Below, one piece after another: positions 9,610 through 20,978 of a stretch of DNA of 64,000 nucleotides. This stretch comes from Platanthera guangdongensis (lineage: Eukaryota; Streptophyta; Magnoliopsida; Asparagales; Orchidaceae). Numbering within the stretch: the stretch's first letter is position 1; every line of letters starts with the position of its first letter. The notes beneath the pieces are model-generated. The model was not told the DNA's origin, made no database searches, and saw nothing but the letters and a program-made list of their open reading frames with translations. The stretch lies in NCBI GenBank assembly GCA_039583875.1, contig CM077158.1, forward strand, positions 243,459,447-243,523,446, written 5' to 3'. Both the position numbers and the translations under genes were made by a program.

Positions 9610-11000
9610 CTCCTTCTCAAGCCGGAGCATATATGTCAATCATGCTCAGCTTGTTGCAGATATCTGAAAATACACTGGTTTGGTAAAGACATTGACAAGC
9701 TCTTTATCAGAGGTGACAAATAGAGCGCAGATCTGATTCTCCAACACATTTTCTCTGCTGAAATGACAGTATACTTCAATATGCTTCGTTCTTTCATGAA
9801 AAACTGGATTCTTCAAAATATATATAGTTGTCTTGTTGTCACAGAACATTGACAGAGGATGATCAAAAATTTTTCCCAAATCAAATATAAGTGTCCGCAA
9901 CTGCTTCAGCTCACAGGTAGTCAAGGTCATGCTTCTGTATTCGGCTTTGGCACTTGACCTGAAAACTACAGCCTGTTTCTTGCTCTTTCAACTGACTAGA
10001 TTCCCTCCTACGAAAGTAAAGAAACCAGACGTAGACTTTCTATCTTCCTTATCATTTGTATAGGTAGCATCAGAATAAGCCTCAATTCTCAAATGACTAT
10101 TGTTCTGAAACAGAAGCCCTTTTCCTGGAGTTCCTTTCACATATTCCAAGATTTTTAGAGCTTGTTGAAGATGACATTATTTAGGAGCTTGCATAAACTG
10201 GCTCACCCTTCCTACAACATAACAAATATTCGGTCTTGTAACTGTCAGATAAATGAGTTTTCCAACAAGCCGTCTGTATCTGGTAACATCTTCAAAAAGA
10301 GGTGAATCTTCATTACAGCACTTGTCATCACCAACAGTCATTGGACACCGAGCAGGTTTAGCCCCAAAAAGACCTGTCTCTTTCAAAAGATCCAAGACAT
10401 ACTTCCGCTATAAAAGAACTACAAAATTGGGCTTTAGGGAGATCTCAATCCCTAGAAAGTACTTGGGAGACCTCATCTCTTTTGTAACAAAATACTTAAG
10501 AAGATGCTTCTTTGTCAGATCAATGCCTTCTTATCATCTCATGTAAAAAAAATGTCATCCACATAGACTGCAAGAACAACTTGGTCAGTCGAGGTCTTGC
10601 GAATAAACAAAGAGTGATCTGCAGCACTTCGAGCAAACCCAACAACAAAAATAACCTCCCTGAATTTCTCAAACCAGGCTTGCGGACTTCGTTTAAGGTC
10701 ATATATTGCCTTAATTTATAGACCTGTGACTCCCCTCTGAGCAATATACCCAGGTGGTTGCTCCATATAGACAGTCTCCTGTAAATCATCATAAAGAAAT
10801 GCAATTTTGACATCCAACTAAGACATCTCCCAGTATTTGTTAACAACCACAGAAAAAAGAACGCGGATTGTAGTAATCCGAGCAACAAAAGAGAAAGTGT
10901 CAAAAAATCCACACCGTAAGTCTGAGTAAAACCCTTGGCAACAAGCCGAGCCTTGTAACAATCAATTGTACCATCCGAGAGAAATTTGATCACAAAGTCC
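9610..11000 (-). pseudogene. Copia reverse transcriptase and RNase H, decayed
   Basis: Read on the minus strand from 11000 down: an RT start like IDCYKARLVAKGFTQTYGVDF (10.9 kb), then frame-broken RT, then the RT C-terminal block with [20 protein letters not shown] (10177-10395), then the RNase H end with [17 protein letters not shown] (9646-9930). These are hallmarks of plant Ty1/Copia polyproteins. Several frameshifts and stops separate the blocks, so no active enzyme can be made. The usual YVDD catalytic block falls in the scrambled region and was not found intact. Confidence 0.8.
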
Positions 11001-12625
11001 AGCTACATCAGCACCTTGATGGGTAGGGACAAGAGTACAAGTACCCCTCTCAGTCAGAGTTGTCATTTCTTCATCTATGACGGCTTTCCAATGAGCAACA
11101 ACAAGAGTCTCTTGATAGGTAGCTGCGAGGACATTTGCTGAGAGAGCGAGAGCAAAGCTCTTGGATGAAGGGGATAGTCGAGCATAGGAAACAACATCAT
11201 GAACATGATGTTGAGTGCATGTCCGAACTCTTTTTCGAAGAGCAATTGACAGATCAAGATCTGTCTTTGCTGGAGCATCAGATCCTTCCGTTGGAGTGAC
11301 TGCTGTCTTGAGAACTGTCAGTGGTGGCTCGGGGAGAGAAGCAGAATCAGGATAAGGAGGTGACTCAGAGATAGTTGTTGAAGGGAGAGACACTGGTTCA
11401 GGTGGAGGAGCAGAGAGAATGGGTAGAGAAGAGGCGTCATCAGAAGGTGGAAGCGTAATAGCGCGTGAGAAGTAAGGAGTATCTTCAAAGAAAGTGACGT
11501 CTGCAAAAATATATTGTTTACGGAGAAAAAGATCATAACACCGATATCCTTTGTGTCGGACAGTAGCCCAGAAAAATGCACTTAACTGAGCGAGGAGAGA
11601 GTTTGTCACGCCATGGAGAAGAAGAGTGAACAAACGCTGTACATCCAAAGACACGTAGTGGTAAAGGAAACATTAACGCATCTGGATACAGAATAGAGAA
11701 AAGAGTTTTGTCGTTTAGAATCGAAGAAGGGTTTTGGTTGATGAGGTAGCAAGAAAGAAGAATGACATGTCCCCAATAGGACCGGAAAACACTCATTTGA
11801 GTGAGAAGGGAGCGAGCCACATCAAGAAGATGACGGTTTTTGCGTTCAATAACGTCATTCTGTTGGGAAGTGTAAGACAACTAGTTTGATGTATAATGAC
11901 ACGATACATACAAAACACAGAGAATTAATTAGCAAGGTTCTCTTTGACATTATCTGTGCGTAAAATTTTAAAAGTAGTATCAAACATATTACACAATTAG
12001 TTATAAAACGTACTGAAAACAAAAAAAATTTCAGAACTTTTTTTCAATAGGTACAATCAATAATATCTAGAAAAATCATCAGTGAAAGTAACAAAATACA
12101 GACTACCTCGTCCGACAGACTTGGTCGGAGCAGGTCCTCCAATATCAGAATGTACAAGCTCAAAAGGACAAGAAGAACTACATCATTGCTTTGCTGGAAA
12201 AGATGTACGATGGTGTTTGCCGAGTTGGATAGCTTCACAATTGAGAGAAGTGTCACCCTGAGGTAGATCCAAGAAGAGTTGGTAAAGAAGATAAGTAGGA
12301 GGATGTCCAAGACAAAGATGCCTTTGCAGAAGAGTAGTGGAGACAGAAAAAGTAGACACATTGTCGAGGTAGAACAAGCCACCACTTTCTGTCCTAGTAG
12401 CAATCATTTTCATGGAATAAGGATCTTGAAAAGTGCAAGTAGAGAGTGTAAAAATAGCCGTGCAATTTAGCTGTTTATACATAGATATAAGAGAAAGTAG
12501 ATTGCAGGAAAAAGTTGGGATGTAGAGAGTGTCCGCAAGTTGAAGAGGAGTAACATGCACTACTTCAGAGCCACACACAGAGGACAAAGAACCGTCCGCA
12601 ATAAAAACCGGAGGTAATCGGTTAT
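11001..12625 (-). pseudogene. Copia integrase and linker, inner copy
   Basis: Minus strand, from high to low: a GAG-pre-integrase-like segment (GGLFYLDN and LCLGHPPTYLLYQLF, 12183-12587), an integrase core end (SYTSQQNDVIERKNRHLLD, 11533-11880), a VFGCTAFVHSSSPWRDKLSP block, and a Pro/Ser-rich linker before RT (10962-11654). Frames change several times. The part above about 11040 is duplicated at about 14058-15640 with an offset of 3,017 bp. Confidence 0.8.
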
Positions 12626-13880
12626 GCTTATCCAGCCAAGAGGAGATGAGGATCGTCTGTCATATGATTTGTAGCAACATAATCAATAAGCCACCTACCC
12701 GTAGTGATCATATTAACACTACCCGAAGAGGTAGCAAGAGAAGTAGACTTCTTTGAAGTAGTATCACCCAGAGCAGGGCGAAGATGAGGATGCTTGACCC
12801 AACATCGATCTACAAGGTGACCAGTCTTGCCACCTAGCTTGCCACTGTGTGAACAGAGATATCTAGAGGGGTCACGACCACCAGAGCGGCCTCCACGACC
12901 ACTAGGAATAGCATGATGGACCTGATGATCGACAGTGTCTGAAGGAGGTGGAGAGAGAAGCAAAAGTCATTGGAGTAGAGTAGTAACAACAGAAATACGC
13001 GCAACAGTAGCATCCAGAGTAGGAGTATCAGCTTCTCCAAGAATTTGTTGCTGAATCATATCATAAGAGTTATGTAAGCGAAGCAAATAGCAGACAATCA
13101 GAAGTTCTAAAATGTTTATGTTGCTCGATAAGATCAGCAAAAAAATGACAATGTTGAAGAAGCTCAACACTAAGAGCTTGCACTTCCTGATAGGCAGCAA
13201 CATGAGTCATTACAGGTCGGACAAAAAGATTCCCATACAACGTATATATGCGGGAAATTTGAGCTCCTTTGGAGTATTTGACAGCAAGATGATTACAGAC
13301 AGCCTTAACCGTCGCATCATGTCGAATGACGGGAAGACACTCATCAGATTGACTGTGGTCATTTCCTGAAAACAGGTTATAAGCTCTGGCAAGCCAGGTT
13401 CTTATCAGAGCATCACTGACATGCCAATCATCAAAAACAACAAACCCACAGGCAGGATGGTCATCGGTAAGATGATGACGCTTATGATGAGAGCGTAGCG
13501 GAAAGACAAAGGAAACATTCAATCTGGATAATTCGGTCCAGTGAGTTGGAGGAAGCCCCCATATTGTCAGAGATAGAGACAGGAGCGGGTAGAACCAGAA
13601 GTGCGGATAAAGTAGAGGATGAGAAATCTGAGTTCTCCATAGAAGAAGATGAGCGATAAGAAGAGGCAAGCCGCGCGGTTATAGAAGAGAAGCCATGCGG
13701 TTAAAGAGGAGAAGCCGCGTGGACATAGACGACAAGCTGCGCAGACACAGAGGACAGCCGCGCGGAAAAAGAAGACCGACATAGCTACTCCAACCGAACG
13801 GTGGAGAAGAAGAGGCCGAAAAAGAAGAGTCCGCAGGAAGTGAACAAAGCAAGACCACGCGCACAACAGAAAGAAACCGC
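12626..13880 (-). pseudogene. Copia gag and protease, inner copy
   Basis: Minus strand: a gag-like stretch at 13070-13669 (GFVVFDDWHVSDALIRTWLA), followed by a knuckle-like segment (GKTGHLVDRCWVKHPHLRP) and a protease start (GRWLIDYVATNHMTDDPHL) at 12628-12963. In Copia proteases the active-site turn is D-S/T-G; here it reads DYV, so catalysis would be lost. The segment repeats as the outer copy at about 15640-16870. Confidence 0.78.
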
Positions 13881-14057
13881 TTCATCTATGACAACTTTCC
13901 AATGAGCAACAACAAGAGTCTCTTGATAGGTAGCTGCGAGGACATTTGCTGAGAGAGCGAGAGCAAAGCTCTTGGATGAAGGGGATAGTCGAGCATAGGA
14001 AACAACATCATGAACATGATGTTGAGTGCATATCCGAACTCTTTTTCGAAGTACAAG
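13881..14057 (-). repeat. Extra partial copy of the linker at the duplication junction
   Basis: This stretch repeats the linker sequence seen at about 11071-11240 and again at about 14090-14257, so the segment occurs three times in the element. At 13880 the match to the gag leader stops after GAAACCGCTT and the linker begins with TCATCTATGA; the two share a few bases at the switch. This suggests microhomology or template switching rather than simple unequal exchange. Confidence 0.75.
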
Positions 14058-15640
14058 TACCCCTCTCAGTCCGAGTTGTCATTTCTTCATCTATGACGGC
14101 TTTCCAATGAGCAACAACAAGAGTCTCTTGATAGGTATCTGCGAGGACATTTGCTGAGAGAGCGAGAGCAAAGCTCTTGGATGAAGGGGATAGTCGAGCA
14201 TAGGAAACAACATCATGAACATGATGTTGAGTGCATGTCCGAACTCTTTTTCGAAGAGCAATTGACAGATCAAGATCTGTCTTTGCTGAGCATCAGATCC
14301 TTCCGTTGGAGCGACTGCTGACTTGAGAACTGTCAGTGGTGGCTCGGGGAGAGAAGCAGAATCAGGATAAGGAGGTGACTCAGAGATAGTTGTTGAAGGG
14401 AGAGACACTGGTTCAGGTGGAGGAGCAGAGAGAATGGGTAGAGAAGAGACGTCATTAGAAGGTGGAAGCGTAATAGCGCGTGAGAAGTAAGGAGTATCTT
14501 CAAAGAAAGTGACGTCTGCAAAAATATATTGTTTACGGAGAAAAAGATCATAACACCGATATCCTTTGTGTCGGACAGTAGCCCAGAAAAATGCACTTAA
14601 CTGAGCGAGGAGAGAGTTTGTCACGCCATGGAGAAGAAGAGTGAACAAACGCTGTACATCCAAAGACACGTAGTAGTAAAGGAAACATTGACGCATCTGG
14701 ATACAGAATAGAAAAGAGTTTTGTCGTTTAGAATCGAAGAAGGGTTTTGGTTGATGAGGTAGCAAAAAGAAGAATGACATGTCCCCAATAGGACCGGAAA
14801 ACACTCATTATGAGTGAGAAGGGAGCGAGCCACATCAAGAAAATGACGGTTTTTGCGTTCAATAACGTCATTCTGTTGGGAAGTGTAAGACAACTAGTTT
14901 GATGTATAATGACACGATACATACAAAACACAGAGAATTAATTAGCAAGGTTCTCTTTGACATTATCTGTGCGTAAAATTTTAAAAGTAGTATCAAACAT
15001 GATTACACAATTAGTTATAAAACGTACTGAAAACAGAAAAAATTTCAGAACTTTTTTTCAATAGGTACAATCAATAACATCTAGAAAAATCATCAATGAA
15101 AGTAACAAAATACAGACTACTCGTCCGACAGACTTGGTCGGAGCAGGTCCTCCAATATCAGAATGTACAAGCTCAAAAGGACAAGAAGAACTACATCATT
15201 GCTTTGCTGGAAAAGATGTACGATGGTGTTTGCCGAGTTGGATAGCTTCACAATTGAGAGAATGTCACCCTGAGGTAGATCCAAGAAGAGTTGGTAAAGA
15301 AGATAAGTAGGAGGATGTTCAAGACAAAGATGCCTTTGCAGAAGAGTAGTGGAGACAGAAAAAGTAGACACATTGTCGAGGTAGAACAAGCCACCACTTT
15401 CTGTCCTAGTAGCAATCATCTTCTTGGAATAAGGATCCTGAAAAGTGCAAGTAGATAGTGTAAAAATAGCCGTGCAATTTAGCTGTTTATACATAGATGT
15501 GACAGAAAGTAGATTGCAGAAAAAAGTTGGGATGTAGAGAGTGTCCGCAAGTTGAAGAGGAATAATATGCACTACTTCAGAGCCACACACAGGGGACAAA
15601 GAACCGTCCGCAATAAAAACCGGAGGTAATCGGTTATGCT
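14058..15640 (-). pseudogene. Copia integrase and linker, outer (duplicated) copy
   Basis: Near-identical to 11040-12625, with its own small indels. For example, the block MSYTSQQNDVIERKNRHFLD (14621-14893) is frameshifted at a different point from the inner copy. No RT follows before the gag leader starts again. The copies differ by scattered substitutions, so the duplication is old enough to have diverged slightly, which argues against a simple assembly duplicate. Confidence 0.78.
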
Positions 15641-16870
15641 TATCCAGCCAAGAGAAGAGATGAGGATCGTCTGTCATATGATTTGTAGCAACATAATCAA
15701 TAAGCCACCTACCCGTAGTGATCATATTAACACTACCCGAAGAGGTAGCAAGAGAAGTAGACTTCTTTGAAGTAGTATCACCCAGAGCAGGGCGAAGATG
15801 AGGATGCTTGACCCAACATCGATCTACAAGTTGACCAGTCTTGCCACCTAGCTTGCCACTGTGTGAACAGAGATATCTAGAGGGGTCACGACCACCAGAG
15901 CGGCCTCCACGACCACTGGGAATAGCATGACGGACCTGATGATCGACAGTGTCTGAAGGAGGTGGAGAGAGAAGCAAAAGTCATTGGAGTAGAGTAGTAA
16001 CAATAGAAATACGCGCAACAGTAGCATCCAGAGTAGGAGTATCAGCTTCTCCAAGAATTTGTTGCTGAATCATATCAAAAGAGTTATGTAAGCGAAGCAA
16101 ATAGCAGACAATCAGAAGTTTCTAAAAATGTTTATGTTGCTCGGTAAGATCAACAAAAAAATGACGATGTTGAAGAAGCTCAACACTAAGAGCTTGCACT
16201 TCCTGATAGGCAGCAACATGAGTCATTACAGGTCGGACAAAAAGATTCCCATACAACGTATATATGCGGGAAGTTTGAGCTCCTTTGGAGTATTTGACAG
16301 CAAGATGATTACAGACAGCCTTAACCGTCGCATCACGTCGAATGACGGGAAGACACTCATCAGATTGACTGTTGGCAAGACAGGTTCTTACCAGAGCATC
16401 ACTGACATCCCAATCATCAAAAGCAACAAACCCATAGGCAGGATGATCATCAGTAAGATGATGACGCTTATGATGAGAGCGTAGCAGAAAGACAAAGGAA
16501 ACACTTCAATCTGGATAATTCGGTCCAGTGAGTTTGGAGGAATCCCCCATATTGTCAGAGATAGAGACAGGAGCGGGTAGAACCAGAAGTGCGGATAAAG
16601 TAGAGGATGAGAAATCTGAGTTCTCCATAGAAGAAGATGAGCGAGAAGAAGAGGCAAGCCGCACGGTTATAGAAGAGAAGCCACACGGTTAAAGATGAGA
16701 AGCCCCGTGGACATAGATGACAAGCTGCGCAGACACAGACGACAGGCCGCGCGGAAAAGGAAGACCGACATAGCTACTCCAACCGAACGGTGGAGAAGAA
16801 GAGGCCGAAAAAGAAGAGTCCGCGGGAAGTGAACAAAGTTAGGCCACGCACACAACAGAAAGAAACCGCT
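15641..16870 (-). pseudogene. Copia gag and protease, outer (duplicated) copy
   Basis: Repeats 12626-13880. A 286-codon open frame (15117-15977) runs through the knuckle-like and protease regions into the pre-integrase, with the same defective DYV protease turn as the inner copy, so that mutation predates the duplication. Relative to the inner copy, gag lacks about 35 bp near 16375 (GATTGACTG then TTGGCAAGAC). Confidence 0.75.
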
Positions 16871-17105
16871 TGAAGAAAACAAGCCGCAAGAAAAGCGACA
16901 AGCAAAGGGAGGGAGGGAAACCGCGATTAAGGAAAACACAACAAGAGAGAAGAAGAGGAGATCACGATTAAGAAAAGAAACCGCAGAAAAGAAGAGGACA
17001 CCGCGGTTAAGGAAACCACGACAACAAAGAAGAAGAAGAGGAGGCGGTTAAAGAAACAGTAACCGCTTGCCCAAAAAACAGAAACCGGAGCAAATGGACC
17101 GAAAA
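16871..17105 (-). other. Copia 5' leader with GCGGTTA-type repeats
   Basis: A purine-rich leader on the plus strand holds many CCGCGATTAAG, CCGCGGTTAAG and GAGGCGGTTAAAG words. On the coding (minus) strand these read CTTAACCGC. A similar low-complexity leader is found in the Copia element of kinase intron 4 (35930-36900), so the two elements are probably related. No protein is expected. Confidence 0.55.
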
Positions 17106-17116
17106 CTCTGATACCA
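17106..17116 (-). other. Primer-binding site (tRNA-iMet)
   Basis: The plus-strand CTCTGATACCA reads TGGTATCAGAG on the minus strand, directly next to the LTR end at 17117. It is the standard initiator-Met tRNA primer site of plant Copia elements, and fixes the element orientation and the LTR edge. Confidence 0.92.
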
Positions 17117-17886
17117 TGTGAGAAAACAAGTAAATAACAGAACTTTATAGCTCCAAAAAATATATAATACAAGGGTATGCCCCCTATTTATAGAAAAAAG
17201 GGGAAGATGGAAAATAAACGTCTGTATCAAGCGACTAGGCGGTTACACAAAAACTTAACCGTTCAGAACATGCGGTTAGAAAAGATTAGCTGTACAACTA
17301 CAAAAAAACTCGCATGCTAGCTTTGCCGACTGTCCGCCTCCAGCGTGCAGTTGCCCGCTTCCAGGACTACAACAACGGTTAGCACAGTCTAACCGCCAGA
17401 TAAAGCTGTGGTTAGACAAAGTCTAACCGCCAGATCGTACAAGAGATGTTGCTTGAGAACGGCGAATACCAACTGCGGTCAACCCTCTGCTGATCAACAA
17501 AGTGCACATCTGAGGTAAGAATATAGAAGCATCTCACGCGGTTAGGCAAGAGCTAACCGCCCGACCGTCAACTTGATCTGACATCAACAGTCCGCACAAC
17601 TACCTTAGAAACATCGACAGACCGCCAGACTGGTCTGCCTATCCAGACCGCCAATCCTGTCTGTTAGTGCTAGCCGCCAGACCGCCTAACATCACAGGTT
17701 TTGACAGACTCTAATACTGCCAAGCTGTCAAGGACAGACCGCTACGGACCGTCTGCCCGTCAGTACTGTCCACCAGATACGTCGGCCAGACCGCCAAAAT
17801 CTATCTGCCAATGCTGTCCACCAGACCGCCAAGATCTATCCTCCAATGCTGTCCGCCTGATCGCTGTGACTCCTTATGTTTTGACA
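17117..17886 (-). mobile_element. Complete 5' LTR of the Copia element (770 bp)
   Basis: Plus-strand TGTGAGAAAAC...TTTTGACA, that is TG...CA on either strand. It adjoins the primer site on the left and AT-rich flank on the right. A TATA candidate is at 17181-17194. The LTR is rich in GCGGTTAG and CCGCCAGACCGCC words, also seen in the truncated LTR at 9061-9609. Confidence 0.85.
17181..17194 (-). promoter_or_regulatory. Probable TATA box of the Copia LTR
   Basis: CTATAAATAGGGGG on the minus strand, about 65-80 bp from the LTR's primer-site end, an ordinary place for a Copia promoter. Confidence 0.55.
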
Positions 17887-18009
17887 TTGTTTAAAATAAA
17901 TAATTGTTCATAAAATAAAATTAAATGTTATAAGTTAGGTTTTAATAGATCATAATCTTAATTTTCTCCTTATCCTTTTATTTCTAATAATATACGTATT
18001 TGGATTCAT

Positions 18010-18680
18010 ATCAGGGAGGTCGACCATGGAAGCTATACATCTCTTCAGGAGATTCATTGACAACTATCGAGAAAGAAAACAAGATTTGCATATGCTATTT
18101 ATTGATCTTGAGAAGGCTTATGATAGAGTTCCAAGAGAGATCTTATGTAGAGTCGGAGAAAAGAAAGGTGTAAATGTTTCGTATATTGCATAATCAAAGA
18201 TATGTATGCAAATTCAGTGACAAGGGTGAGGACATCTGGAGGATTAACACAAGAATTCCTTATCACTGTTGGCTTACATTAAGGTTCAGCTTTAAGCCCT
18301 TATCTCTTTACCCTTATCTTAATGTGCTCACCAAACATATCCAACAAGCAATACCTTGGTGTTTATTGTTTGCGGATGATATTGTTTTGGTTGATGAGAT
18401 GCGCGAGGGTGTAAACGCAAAACTTGAATCTTGGCGAGATACTTCAGAAAAGAAGAGTTTTAGGTTGAGGAGAGCAAAAACAGAGTATATGGAGCTTAAA
18501 TTTAGCAGTACAAGAAGGACGGATGACTTAGGCATTAAGATTTGGAATGAAACTATAAGGAAAGACATGATGTACTTAGACATTAATGTGATTATGACAA
18601 AAAATAGGAGACAATGACGACAAATGATCCATATAGCCGACCCACTATAGTGTGATAAATGCTTGAGTGTTGTTGTGTAA
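18010..18680 (+). pseudogene. RTE-type LINE reverse transcriptase fragment with 3' tail
   Basis: The frame opening at 18013 gives GRSTMEAIHLFRRFIDNYRE and FIDLEKAYDRVPREIL, blocks of non-LTR reverse transcriptases. After a frameshift, 18174-18617 gives PWCLLFADDIVLVDEMREGV (catalytic FADD box intact) and AKTEYMELKFS. Parts of the palm domain are missing or scrambled. The fragment ends in a tail (CCATATAGCCGACCC, then CTTGAGTGTTGTTGTG) shared by three other copies here. A short TTG-rich terminus is typical of RTE-clade elements. It is 5'-truncated and dead. Confidence 0.8.
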
Positions 18681-19061
18681 CGTACGTATTAAAATGGATA
18701 GACTAAAATTTAAATGAAATTAAATACAATATTTTGTAATAAAAACATATGATATATATATATTTCATTTACATATAGGTTCGAAACCCAGCAGCCTTAC
18801 ATTTTTACTAGTTAAAGAGAATATATTTTCAATTTGCTGTTTGGATTTCAAAAATAAATTTACAAGTATCAATTGTATAATTTAAATCCAAGTAGAATAC
18901 AACAATTGAAATGGCTCCGCGTGTTTTTTGTCACCTGTGGGGAACAAAGCCTCATATTAGTCCGACGTCGATGATATGAGGTAATGCATTTCCCGTCTTC
19001 TTATTTAAGGGGACGTATATACACTGCTATCCTTGCGTATCTGGACGGGGTCCGCAGCCCT
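18681..19061. other. AT-rich spacer, no gene seen
   Basis: Low-complexity AT-rich DNA with one moderately GC stretch (18910-19060). No open frame, RNA gene or recognised repeat end. Confidence 0.5.
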
Positions 19062-19256
19062 ACATTGTTAAACTGAACCGTCCGGTTTTTGAAAACCGGT
19101 GCCGGTTACCGGTTTGCAGGTTTATCCGTTTGGTTTCCGGTTTTCAGACCTGTTCATGGTTGAAGTGGTTTTAAATGCTTGACCGGACCATCCAGTGGAC
19201 CGGTTCACGGTTCGACCAGTCTGACCGGCCGGTCCGGTTTTTAAAACATTGCTAGG
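19062..19256. mobile_element. CCGGTTT-rich foldback element (MITE-like)
   Basis: The region is packed with ACCGG and CCGGTTTT words on both strands. Its ends are roughly inverted: CATTGTTAAACTGAACCG at the left, and GGTTTTTAAAACATTGCT at the right. This fits a small non-autonomous DNA element, but the target duplication is unclear. Confidence 0.5.
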
Positions 19257-19420
19257 AATGTTAAACGGGGAGGGGTAGACCAATAAAGACTTGGAATGAA
19301 ACTATAAGAAAAGACATGATGTACTTAGACATTAGTGACATTATGACTAAAGATTGGGCACAATTGCGAGAAAGGATCCATATAGCCGACCCCACTATAG
19401 TGGGCTCGAGTGTTGTTGTT
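19257..19420 (+). mobile_element. RTE LINE 3' tail, truncated copy 2
   Basis: GGGGTAGACCAATAAAGACT, TTGGAATGAAACTATAAG and GGATCCATATAGCCGACCCC, ending in GAGTGTTGTTGTT. It matches the tails at 18540-18680, 47766-47942 and 62107-62181. Only the last part of the ORF plus the 3' end is kept. Confidence 0.8.
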
Positions 19421-19655
19421 TATGGTCCCTACAAATATCCTGGTGACAAGGTCATTGTGATCCTTTCATTAGACATCATGAATTCATGATAAATCACCAT
19501 GAATGGTAACTTCTACCCTTGACATTTTCCATTGGTTTCTTAGTGATTGGAATACACCACTGTGGTCTCATTTGGAGACATCTAGGACTAGGCTGGGTAA
19601 AAAATAGTGGAAAAAAAGAGGTCTGGTGTCAAAATCAATGCATCATGAACATTAA

Positions 19656-19856
19656 GGATCCGTTTGGGGGACTTATTTTCACCGGTCAAGCGGTCATGAC
19701 CGCATGGAGAGGAACCGGACCTTACCCACCGGATTAAGTCTCGGTTCATGCGACGGCCTGCCGGGCTGCGGTCATGACCGCTTGACCGCCCCACCTTCCA
19801 TGTTTCCCTCATTATGAAAATAAGTCTTATTTTTAGAGGAGATCCCCCAAACGGCC
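19656..19856. mobile_element. Palindromic MITE, copy 1 (with central insertion)
   Basis: The left arm is GGATCCGTTTGGGGGACTT then ATTTTCACCGGTCAAGCGGT. The right arm carries GACCGCTTGACCG, AAAATAAGTC and CCCCCAAACGGCC. It matches the 130-bp palindromes at 50824, 51282 and 56230, but the middle and right arm are longer and more diverged. TAAG flanks both sides (19653-19656 and 19857-19860). It sits about 110 bp before the first visible STELLO exon, in what would be an intron. Confidence 0.75.
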
Positions 19857-19967
19857 TAAGTGTATCAATTTTTGATGATTTTTTTCTATTCCAAGTGTCA
19901 TAGCATCTTCATACTTCATCCCTGCTATCCTCTTCACCAAAACCATCAATGTTCTCTTCTTCTACAG

Positions 19968-20671
19968 GTACCTGCCTAGGATATTTAGCCGGTATAGTGG
20001 AGCCGACGGCTTCGTATTCGTCCAGGACAATATGATTCTTAACTACTGGAATCTACTCGATGCCGATAAGAGCAAACTGTGGATCACCAACAAGGTTTAG
20101 TGATTTCGCTCTCGCTTTTCCTGTGCCGTTCGTCGTCATTGCTCACTAATCCTCTTTGGCAACATCTCTGCTTCTATTTCAGGTTCCTGAGTCATGGCTT
20201 ACTGTCACCATTGATTCCAACAGCTCCCAGTGGATTGCCAAGCAAGCAGCTCTGGTGAAGAAGGCTGTTACTACTTTCCCCCTTCATTTTCAGAGCAACT
20301 TCAACCTCAACTTCAAGGATGGCCATGCCCGCAAGAAGCTCGTTATCTGCGGGAGCGAACTATTCTATGTCCCCAGGCGTTTTGTCGGCGACTTCATCGA
20401 TCTCGTCGCTCTTGTAGGCGACTTGGAAGTCCATCACAAAGCTGCCGTGCCCATGCTCTTCATGGCTATGGACTCGCCTCAGAATTTTGATTCCGATGCT
20501 TTGTCGAAGACTCTGTACATTAAGGGGCAGGCGGGCATTGATTCTGACCTGAACAGCTATTCCGTTCAAGTGCCGGCTGTGTATCCGTTGACCGTAAGCA
20601 GTAAGTCGGAGTTCATAAAGCTCGTCCGAGTAATGTCTTCAGGAGATCAACTTCTGAAGGAACTGGTATAA
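19968..20671 (+). CDS. STELLO-like glycosyltransferase, last two exons
   Basis: Exon A is 19968-20094 (acceptor TTCTACAG, donor AAG/GTTTAG) and encodes YLPRIFSRYSGADGFVFVQD then NMILNYWNLL. Exon B is 20183-20671 (acceptor CTATTTCAG), phase 0, ending with TAA. Its blocks FYVPRRFVGDFIDLVALVGD and AAVPMLFMAMDSPQNFD match the C-terminus of plant STELLO proteins (DUF288), Golgi type II membrane proteins that interact with cellulose synthases and promote assembly of the complex. The 204 residues seen are about a quarter of the usual length (about 750). The first exon starts in phase 2, so upstream exons must exist or have existed; none is visible back to position 1. Either a very long repeat-filled intron precedes it, or this is a 5'-truncated copy. 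The visible part has no stop or frameshift. Family call good; function as a gene uncertain. Confidence 0.78.
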
Positions 20672-20778
20672 CATGAACCCAGCTCCATAGCATGTTTCTT
20701 ATGTTAGAATATCCTTCAATTGTTTCATTCTTTTTGTATGTTGCTTGAGAAGATGTTATATCAGTGGGCTTTCTAAAC

Positions 20779-20978
20779 CTCTGTTTGTTTGAGCGTTTTT
20801 GCTCTATTTCGGTGTGAGAAAAACACCACCGGAGATAGATAGGTGTTTGGCAAATCATCATTTTGAAACTCCGGTGTGGTTTAGAAGACCAAAATCTCCA
20901 TTTTTAGCTCTCATTCTCACCGCAGGGTGCCACCGCAAGGTCGGTGCTCCATTTCTCGCCACCGCTCAAACAAACAAG
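20779..20978. mobile_element. Small MITE with TTTGTTTGAGCG ends
   Basis: The left end CTGTTTGTTTGAGCG is inverted at the right end as CGCTCAAACAAACAAGG. About 200 bp, no coding potential. Similar TIR words occur at 61182-61400, suggesting one PIF/Harbinger-like (Tourist) group. It directly adjoins the foldback element to its right. Confidence 0.65.

Noticed and set aside
19500..19650. Possible upstream STELLO exon
   Set aside because: The short frame FHWFLSDWNTPLWSH has no match to STELLO that I can recognise and lacks suitable splice sites.
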